Part shown: positions 57,783-64,000 of the stretch, piece after piece | Numbering within the stretch: position 1 is the first letter of the stretch | Layout of the letters: each line of letters opens with the position of its first letter | NCBI GenBank assembly: GCA_024509875.1 | Contig: JAMPIV010017559.1 | Coordinates: forward strand, 34,257 to 98,256 | Source: Oreohelix idahoensis | Taxonomy: Eukaryota > Mollusca > Gastropoda > Stylommatophora > Oreohelicidae | Length of the DNA: 64,000 nt | Direction: 5' to 3' | The notes under the pieces: model-generated | Seen by the model: only the letters and a program-made list of their open reading frames with translations | Told to the model about the DNA's origin: nothing | Databases searched by the model: none | Position numbers and translations under genes: made by a program

Positions 57783-59781
57783 ATGGCCATCATGAAAAAG
57801 TTAGCTGGTACCACATGGGGTGCTGATGAGAATATCCTCAAAAAGCTGTACACAGGCAGAGTCAGACCTGCTATGGAATACGACATCACAGCTTGGTCGA
57901 TGGCAGCAAAGTCAAATTTTGACAGAGTAAACAGACTCCAAAACCAAGCAGCACGTATTATAACAGGGGCCCTAAAGTCTACAAAAATCAACCATATGGA
58001 AAACATTATAGGGCTGCAGCCGATGGGGGATAGACGTGACGGCGGAGTTCTCCGGCAAGCTGAAAAATTTAAGAGACTCGAAGGACACCCCATGTTCCAG
58101 AGAATGAATGGGCTAGGAAGTGGCAGGCTCAGGAGAACTGGCTTTGTGGCCCAAGCGAAGGAAAAAGTTGGCAAGGGTACCATGCTGGCAGGCTCGGTTG
58201 CAAAGAGGGTCCCAACAAACTCGGCTGTCCCACTGTGGAAAATAAGATGCTTTCAAGAATTAAAATCTGATGCTCCAGGCGTTGAGGGTGGGGGAGCGCA
58301 GACAGAGGCACAGAGAGAGTGTGTGGCGGCCAAGTGTATTGGCCGGGGATTCCCAGCGGGGCTTTGGACACATGTGTGTACTGATGGTTCAGCAAGGGGT
58401 GCAGTTGAGGGTGGGGGTGCCGGCATCCTCATGGGATTAAAGAATAGAATCCACTCAATGGCAATTGCCACGGGCGAATACTGCAGTAACTTCAGTGCTG
58501 AGGTGGAGGCTCTGAGGCGGGCAGATGAAACTCTTGTTGAGTGCAGGGCACAGGCGGAGAAACAGATGGTAATCTTTACAGATGCCCTCTCAGTGATGTC
58601 AGTGCTGAGGAGCCAACAAACTAAAGGATTGAAGGATCTGATGGTCTCCCTTGGGGGACTGGCCAAGTGCTTCAACAAGTGCCCTATCCAGTGGATACCA
58701 GCCCATTGCAACATACCAGGAGGCAGACAGACTTGCTAAGGAAGGAGGTGCCTTACAACAAAATGATATAGAGACAACTTGCGCAACGGCAAAGTCTATT
58801 ATAAAGGCTACATTCAAGTCCAAATGGGAAAGAGAGCACCCGGGCCATTTGAAAAATGATGCATATCATCAACTATCCAGGAAAGAACAGGTCATCATTT
58901 TTTGGCTACGCACTGGACACAACAGATTGAGATGCCATCTATACCACAAATTCAAGATTGGTGCAACAGATCTCTGCACCTGCGGTACCAGCCCGATGAC
59001 GGTCGAACACCTCCTGCAGTATTGCCCAGCCTACAGTAATGAACGGAGTAGCATATGGCAACAACCCACTTCTGTCAACGAAAAACTGTTTGGAGATATC
59101 GGGAACCTTGGGTTGACTACTGCCTTTATTAGAGTCATAAATGTGGAAGTCTGAAGGCGAACGAGGAAGAAGAAGAATTTGCGACGTAGATCTCAAAGTG
59201 TTGATCGAAATTTTGGTGGTAGATATAATCGTAACTATGGACAGAACCAATGGGGTCCATCACGTAATGATTCTTCTTCAGGGAACTGGAGGCAATTTAA
59301 CAGTCCTCAACATTTTGGTCCTAATAATTATAGGAACTTTGGAAGAGGTTACTACAATAGAGGTTATCAACCCAATAATAACTCTTCACGGAGACAACAG
59401 AACCCAGATAATAGAAATTTTGATCAAAGGGGGAATGACAATCGCAACTATGGAAACTGGGGTTCGAATCAGAACGATAATTCCAATAGAGCAAATAACA
59501 ATAATTACAAAAGAAATAATAGTCCCGGTAGATGGCAACACAACAATAATAGATCATGTCACCATGCTAACTCTGCTCAACAAGAACCTCAGGTTGTGAA
59601 TGATCAAGGTAATAATAATAATGGTGTCTCTAATGCTATTGGTTGCTCTGCTTTTGATTTCGAGAGAGCATCTCAATGCCCGGAATGCACAACTCTGTTC
59701 CAACCTACAGCGTTGACTACTTTGAGTTGCGGCAATGCTCTACCTAATCCTCCTACATTGTCTACACGGAAGAAGGTTTGA

Positions 59782-61786
59782 TTATCACCATATAAAGGCC
59801 GGAAGTTTACATGGCCACATTTGATGAGTAGAGATTTAAATTAACTATTTGATAAAGTTGATATTTAGTTGGATATAATATATGTTGATAAAGTACACCA
59901 GAACACTCCTAGGCGGGAAGACAGGCGTCTATCATCATCAGTTGACAAGATCCCTATGGTGTTGCCTGCCCCACTGTAGTGTATGGAATGTCAACTTGAC
60001 CTACGCAGTGTTGTGTAGACATGGATGGAGTGTATAATGTGCGAATGATGATAAGGGTTCGTGTTGTTGACAAATGTTCTCTTCTCACACTCATGTATGA
60101 CCGGAAGTCATCGACACCAACGACTGTGTACCTTTTCTAAAGTTTAATTGGACGTACACACTCGACAGCACAGATAGTGACAAATCACAGGTTGCCATAA
60201 TACATCATAGTACAGTGGACAAATGGTCTTGCAATGTTACATGGGCACTCATGTAGAATAATGGTATAATGGACTGTCAATAGCCAAGCACTCAGTATCG
60301 CCCATACATATATCATCTGACGTCACTGACTGAGCACGTCAGCTTGTAAACAATATTTCAGATGACTTCTAAACCTAATCTCGTTTAGCAACGATTCTTC
60401 AACATAATGTTCAGCACATATTTTTCCATATAATAATATTGAACCGCTAACAATGGGTTCTCATGTGTAGCAGTGATCTCTGGACTGATCAAGCGATAAT
60501 ACGGGCATCCCTTTTCTCTTCTTGAAAGTCCTACATGTTTTGGTTCCAAGATGGCTCCACTCGTGAACTGTCACTCACGTTTGAATACAGATAATGAATC
60601 TGTTCTAAAGTTAGTCATTCATACAACATTTCGTTGCTCTGTAGATTTGGTCATGAACAATAGACTGCATTCTACAGAATATAGTGCTGCTAGGAATCGA
60701 AGTCGTTTTTCATCGAGTCAAATATATTCTCTTAAACATTCAAATCGTAATTATCGACAATGGTGGCTTCGATCGAGAGTTCATAAGAGTATCTTTGATT
60801 ACCTTGGTAGAGGGAATATGAAACTGCCATTCCTTGGCAAGATGAATAAACACTGGGGTAAAGCATACACGATAGGTCTAGACGACTATCACTTTCCCCA
60901 AAACCACTGAGATCACTTTTTCAAGGCATCAAGCCGACATAGCAAAAACACACACATTCCCTATCAGGACGAAGCCAAATCACACCACTCAAGCCACACA
61001 TCCGCCGAATAGCCTTTGACCTCTCTAGAGACAACAGAACATATAGTTCGACTTAGATATGTAAAGATATACAGATATAAGACAGACTTGTCCTACTCAG
61101 ACAAACAATACACATAAATTCAGGCCATAGATATTCTGAAGCAAGAACAATCTATTATTACCCAAACAACGAATAAATCGCAGTAAAATGTATTTATCCG
61201 CGGAGTTCAAGGGAAGTAACTCAATAATGACTTTCCCTTAAGCACTAAAAAAATTACCTATGTATAATATTGTAAGATATCAAAGACTGCACGTAACAGT
61301 CTTACCACACCTCCCGGGAAAAAAAAAAAAATGGAACATTTTTTTTTTTTTTGAAATACATCTAGGAGCAACGTACAATAGGCTCACAACGCATGAATAA
61401 TGCGCAGATGAAAATATCAGGAATACCTATAACGCCTAATATGAGGCTAAGTCGACTTATGGAGCGACTGGTGAGAATGTGTCTCATAAACTGAGAGAAA
61501 TTATTTCTCTACAAGTATATTTTTCCAGGAAGGTGTCATCAAAGTATAATACAATTCTGGCAATTACACAATGCCTAAAAAATTCATATCATCACTACGT
61601 ATTAGATATCTTAAATTTATGATTTATGAAGTAAAAATCATCAAAGCACAGCGGTGAATAAACATACATGAACCGCTATGTAGTGATACAATCATTATAT
61701 TATTAAATTACAAATGTGTATCTATCATGATATAGAAAAGGAACTACTATAGAACTAGACATATCAAGAAGTCTAAGCCCTAATAG
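59782..61786. other. Non-coding or LTR-containing DNA between convergent gag and pol
   Basis: Neither gag nor pol extends here. On the minus strand a purine run AAGAAGAGAAAAGGGA followed by TGCCCG lies at about 60507-60528 and could be a polypurine tract and LTR start for the pol element, but I found no matching second LTR. A13 and T14 runs lie at 61320-61353. A plus-strand open frame of 119 codons (60551-60910, RSRVHKSIFDYLGRG) has no recognisable domain. Confidence 0.35.
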
Positions 61787-63997
61787 TTATGTGGAATCAT
61801 GTGGGCATCTTGACAGAATGTCTGCCATCACATTATCTGATCCCCGAATAGCTCGCACAGAGAAATGAAAAGGTTGAAGAGCAATTGCATATCGAGTAGA
61901 CCTCGAGCTCTTCAAATTCTTACTCTGTATAGCAGTAAGAGCTTTTTGGTCTGTTTCTACTATGAAATGTGCGCCTAGAAGGAATCTCTGTAGTTTGAGG
62001 ATCGACCAAACCATAGCTAATAGCTCACGGTCTAAAACCGAATAATTCCTTTCTGCCGCATTAAGTTTTCTGGAAATATACATTACAGGATGCAGAGTTC
62101 CAGAGTACTCTTGCATTAGTGCCGCTCCAATCCCAGTGGATGAAGCGTCACTACGAAGAACGAATGTCTTATCTTTAGTGGGTAGCACTAAAATAGGTGG
62201 TGTTGAAAACAGTGTTTTAATCTTATCCAGAGAGCATTGGCATTCCTGAGACCAGTGGACCACATTAGGCGAACCTTTCTTTAGAAGTGTTGAGAGAGGT
62301 GCCATGATAGAGGATAGATTCTGAATGAATCTGCCATAAAATTGAATAAGACCTAACAGACTTCTCACCTGTTTTTTAGTCTTAGGGATTGAGATGTTAA
62401 GTATCTTACTAGTATTATGGTCCTCTGTCTTTAGGAAACCATGACCAACTCGGTGGCCTAGGAAAGAAATTTCGCTAAAACCAATATAGGCTTTAGAGGG
62501 TTTCGCTGTCAGGTTGTGCTCACGCAAAGTAGACAGCAATTCATCTAACCCTGAATAGTGATCTTCCCAAGTATCGCTGAAAAGACAGATGTCGTCTAGA
62601 TATGCAATGACATCTGACCGATAAGATAGGATTCGGCGCATCATGCGTACGAACGTAGCTGGTGCGTTCATAAGACCGAAAGGCATAAAATTCCATTGGA
62701 ACAAACCTCTAGGTGTTGAAAAAGCCGTGAGAGGTTTGGCGCGTTCAGATAAAGGAACTTGCCAATATCCCTTAGACAAATCAAGTTTAGTGAAAAAATG
62801 AGATTTGGAGAGTCGAGTAAGTAGCTCTTCCAGTAAAGGCATAGGTTCGGCATCGAACTTCGTTACTTGATTCAATTTTCGATAGTCAACGCAAAGACGT
62901 ATGTTATTGTCTTTTTTACGCACAATAACCATCGGCGAAGAATACGCAGAGGTGGATGGTTCGATTATTTTCAAATCTATCATCACATCCAACTCTTTCT
63001 CGACCTGTGCTTGGAAATGTATAGGTATAGGATAAGGTCTAACCCTAATAGGAGTATGGTCAGTTAGCACAATGTCATGTTGAATGACATTAGTTTGTCC
63101 AGGGATGTCAGTGAGTACATCCTGAAATGTTTGCAACATAGTTGAAACTTGTCGCTGTTCTCCTAGAGACAAATCAGGAGAGACAGTAACGTTCTTCCAT
63201 GATTCACTGGAATGAAGTGGGATCATTGGAAGAGGAAGATTTACATCTGAAAAACTTGTTTCCTCATCCTGTATCACGGACAGTGATGAGTAATGACCAT
63301 GTGGTACTGGAGAATTGTCCGTTGCTTGGAAAATGGGTTGCAAATAATCCGGACGTTCATGGAATTCAGTAAGCATATTGATGTGGAAGGTTTTATGCTT
63401 CCCATCAATATCGACAATATAGTCGACATCGGAAATTTTCGATATTATATCGTACGGACCTTTCCAAGAAATAAGTAATCTGTTTTCCCTACAAGGTAGT
63501 AATACAAATGCTTTGTCACCAGGACAAAGTTGTCGTAAGCATCTCTTCTTATTGGCAAATTGCCTTGCCTTCTGTTTCGCAAATTCAGAAGAAGAAGTTG
63601 CTAATTTGCATGCTTCGATAATCTTTTGTCTCAACGCGATGACATATTCGTAGGATGACTTTGTGTCATCGTCAATATTGTCAGATGTTATGAGATCGTG
63701 AAGCAACGACATAGGGCCACGCGGACGCGCGCCAAAGACGAGTTCAAAGGGAGAAAATCCCGTATGTTCATTGGGTACCTCTCTGTAAGCGAAGAGGGCC
63801 GCAGGTAAAACTCTGTCCCAGTCTTGAGGATGATCCTCAGTTATCTTCCCCAGTAAGTTTTTAAGTGTTCTATTAAGGCGTTCGACCATACCATTAGACA
63901 TTGGATGGTAGATACTACTTAAAGATCTATCTATCTGCAGGGTAGACATTACTTGAGACATGGTATCTGATATTAGTTGGGTGCCTTGGTCTGACAA
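61787..63997 (-). CDS. pol: Ty3/gypsy Pol, partial, integrase upstream of RT and RNase H
   Basis: A single open frame of 736 codons is cut by the window end and stops at 61787. Residues 1-95 are the end of the integrase core: Asp3 in SDQGTQ and Glu39 in GMVERLNRTLK are 35 residues apart, the normal DD35E spacing; HTGFSPFELVFGARPRGP follows. Residues 177-216 are a GPY/F module (SWKGPYDI, DGKHKTFHINMLTEFHERP). A linker leads to RT (residues 300-560): LCVDYRKLNQV, TKLDLSKGYWQVP (Asp406), FMPFGLMNAPATF and YLDD at 466-469. RNase H (610-730) has Asp617, Glu658 and Asp683 and ends DNVMADILSRCPHDST. No integrase follows RNase H. The order INT-RT-RH matches the Gmr1-like group of Ty3/gypsy elements. 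No internal stop is seen, so this part looks young. Confidence 0.92.
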   Translation of the reverse strand: MSDQGTQLISDTMSQVMSTLQIDRSLSSIYHPMSNGMVERLNRTLKNLLGKITEDHPQDWDRVLPAALFAYREVPNEHTGFSPFELVFGARPRGPMSLLHDLITSDNIDDDTKSSYEYVIALRQKIIEACKLATSSSEFAKQKARQFANKKRCLRQLCPGDKAFVLLPCRENRLLISWKGPYDIISKISDVDYIVDIDGKHKTFHINMLTEFHERPDYLQPIFQATDNSPVPHGHYSSLSVIQDEETSFSDVNLPLPMIPLHSSESWKNVTVSPDLSLGEQRQVSTMLQTFQDVLTDIPGQTNVIQHDIVLTDHTPIRVRPYPIPIHFQAQVEKELDVMIDLKIIEPSTSAYSSPMVIVRKKDNNIRLCVDYRKLNQVTKFDAEPMPLLEELLTRLSKSHFFTKLDLSKGYWQVPLSERAKPLTAFSTPRGLFQWNFMPFGLMNAPATFVRMMRRILSYRSDVIAYLDDICLFSDTWEDHYSGLDELLSTLREHNLTAKPSKAYIGFSEISFLGHRVGHGFLKTEDHNTSKILNISIPKTKKQVRSLLGLIQFYGRFIQNLSSIMAPLSTLLKKGSPNVVHWSQECQCSLDKIKTLFSTPPILVLPTKDKTFVLRSDASSTGIGAALMQEYSGTLHPVMYISRKLNAAERNYSVLDRELLAMVWSILKLQRFLLGAHFIVETDQKALTAIQSKNLKSSRSTRYAIALQPFHFSVRAIRGSDNVMADILSRCPHDST

Positions 63998-64000
63998 TAT

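Larger units (their letters stand above)
53041..59154 (+). pseudogene. I-like endonuclease/RT/RNase H polyprotein of copy 2, disrupted
   Basis: The endonuclease is more complete than in copy 1: IDIACIQETHLNTNHRF, GYETLRLDREGHKGG, then a C-rich insertion near 53344 that shifts frame, DFNSHSERWGC, SRRWQSISTPDLAF and AGSDHKPI. A G-rich stretch at 53874-53921 disrupts the linker. RT reads SPGKDGVTNDML, NSCRPISLLSCTGKLMER, QAGFRQHRSTEDQV, DMEKAFDKVWKDGL, RGGVLSPTLF, a broken Asp-Asp box (55020-55040, frame lost) and GITLDRRVTWRSQMGRIQL. After the 2.4-kb insertion come GTTWGADENILKKL, YTGRVRPAMEYDITAW and RNase H (HVCTDGSARGAVEGGGAG, IFTDALSVMSVL, WIPAHCNIPG, frameshift), then CTCGTSPMTVEHLLQYCP. 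Confidence 0.88.
52266..59175 (+). mobile_element. I-like LINE copy 2 inside gag, A-to-G-rich in its centre
   Basis: Flanked by AATTTGCGACG at 52255-52265 and 59176-59186 (11 bp). It starts CTCTCCACATGTAAGCC and ends GAACGAGGAAGAAGAAG. A further 2.4-kb sequence (about 55346-57782) lies within its RT. The ends (52266-53740 and 58740-59175) differ little from copy 1; the centre carries dense A-to-G differences. Its insertion in gag is younger than the gypsy element. Confidence 0.92.
51205..59781 (+). pseudogene. Ty3/gypsy Gag, split by an I-like LINE and carrying one early stop
   Basis: The frame starts at the ATG 51205 (MSSLDYFIA), meets a TAA at 51232-51234 (probably from CAA), then stays open: a charged coiled-coil region with repeated ADERKFQMEM, KKLEAE and ENKKM units (51328-51620), then a gypsy-type capsid-like region (DIKLPAFNPTSDDISFYLNR, ILKGEALNSI, ALLKKYQLDDEGYRL, FSEFISDISLTFSRWVELSK, LLLRDKVM, FLHERKPPNLKDMEQ). 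At 52265 the LINE interrupts it. Removing the LINE and one 11-bp repeat rejoins GPNLRR to RSQSVDRN in frame, followed by an Asn/Gly/Arg-rich tail (RNYGQNQWG, RGYYNRGYQ) to the stop at 59781. No classic CCHC knuckle is visible. Confidence 0.85.

Noticed and set aside
60551..60910. 119-codon plus-strand frame as a gene
   Set aside because: No domain, no neighbouring exon, and it lies in DNA that may be an LTR of the minus-strand gypsy element.

Overview
The window is metazoan nuclear DNA. It shows large introns, GT-AG splice sites, Ig-domain exons of matching phase, many decayed non-LTR retrotransposons, tRNA-derived SINEs, Tc1, pogo and hAT-like relics, Ty3/gypsy pieces, minisatellites and long poly-C/poly-G runs. 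No operons or ribosome binding sites are present. The mix suggests a lophotrochozoan, perhaps a gastropod mollusc, but that is a general impression and not a proof.

The only host gene I can support lies on the minus strand. Four exons (37734-37342, 33619-33428, 25375-25178, 4682-4439) have good acceptors and donors and compatible phases. Joined in order they read through a V-like Ig domain, a second Ig domain split across two exons, and most of a third. The first and last exons of the gene are not visible, and its introns (3.7, 8.1 and 20.5 kb) hold most of the mobile DNA.

Layout: 0-4.4 kb holds minisatellites and a complete 1300-bp Tc1-like element. 4.8-8.6 kb is an RTE-like LINE nested inside another copy of its own family. 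8.7-12.3 kb is a second LINE family. 13.0-14.5 kb is a 29-bp minisatellite. 15.0-18.3 kb is a full-length RTE-like LINE with an 11-bp target duplication. 19.2-24.9 kb is a third LINE interrupted by a 2.84-kb TTAA-flanked DNA element with an unclassified protein. 28-35.6 kb holds LINE fragments and a LINE-interrupted minisatellite. 35.6-36.4 kb has a G tract, a SINE and a LINE scrap. 38.4-43.7 kb is a pogo-like transposase relic split by a full-length I-like (APE-RT-RNase H) LINE. 43.9-49.2 kb has SINEs, a probable hAT relic and LINE pieces. 49.3-59.8 kb is a gypsy leader and gag, with gag split by a second I-like LINE. 61.8-64.0 kb is a minus-strand gypsy pol whose order is integrase, then RT, then RNase H.

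Most notable observations: (1) the central part of the I-like copy at 52-59 kb carries dense, strand-specific A-to-G changes relative to its sister at 39-42.7 kb, resembling A-to-I editing of a retrotransposon RNA; (2) the TTAA-flanked element and its unclassified protein; (3) the Ty1-like domain order in a Ty3/gypsy pol; (4) a uniform 11-bp target duplication and a shared GAA-rich tail in two different LINE families, including an insertion only 39 bp long. Every mobile-element coding region seen in full is broken; the partial gypsy pol is open as far as it runs. All comparisons were made by eye, without database searches.
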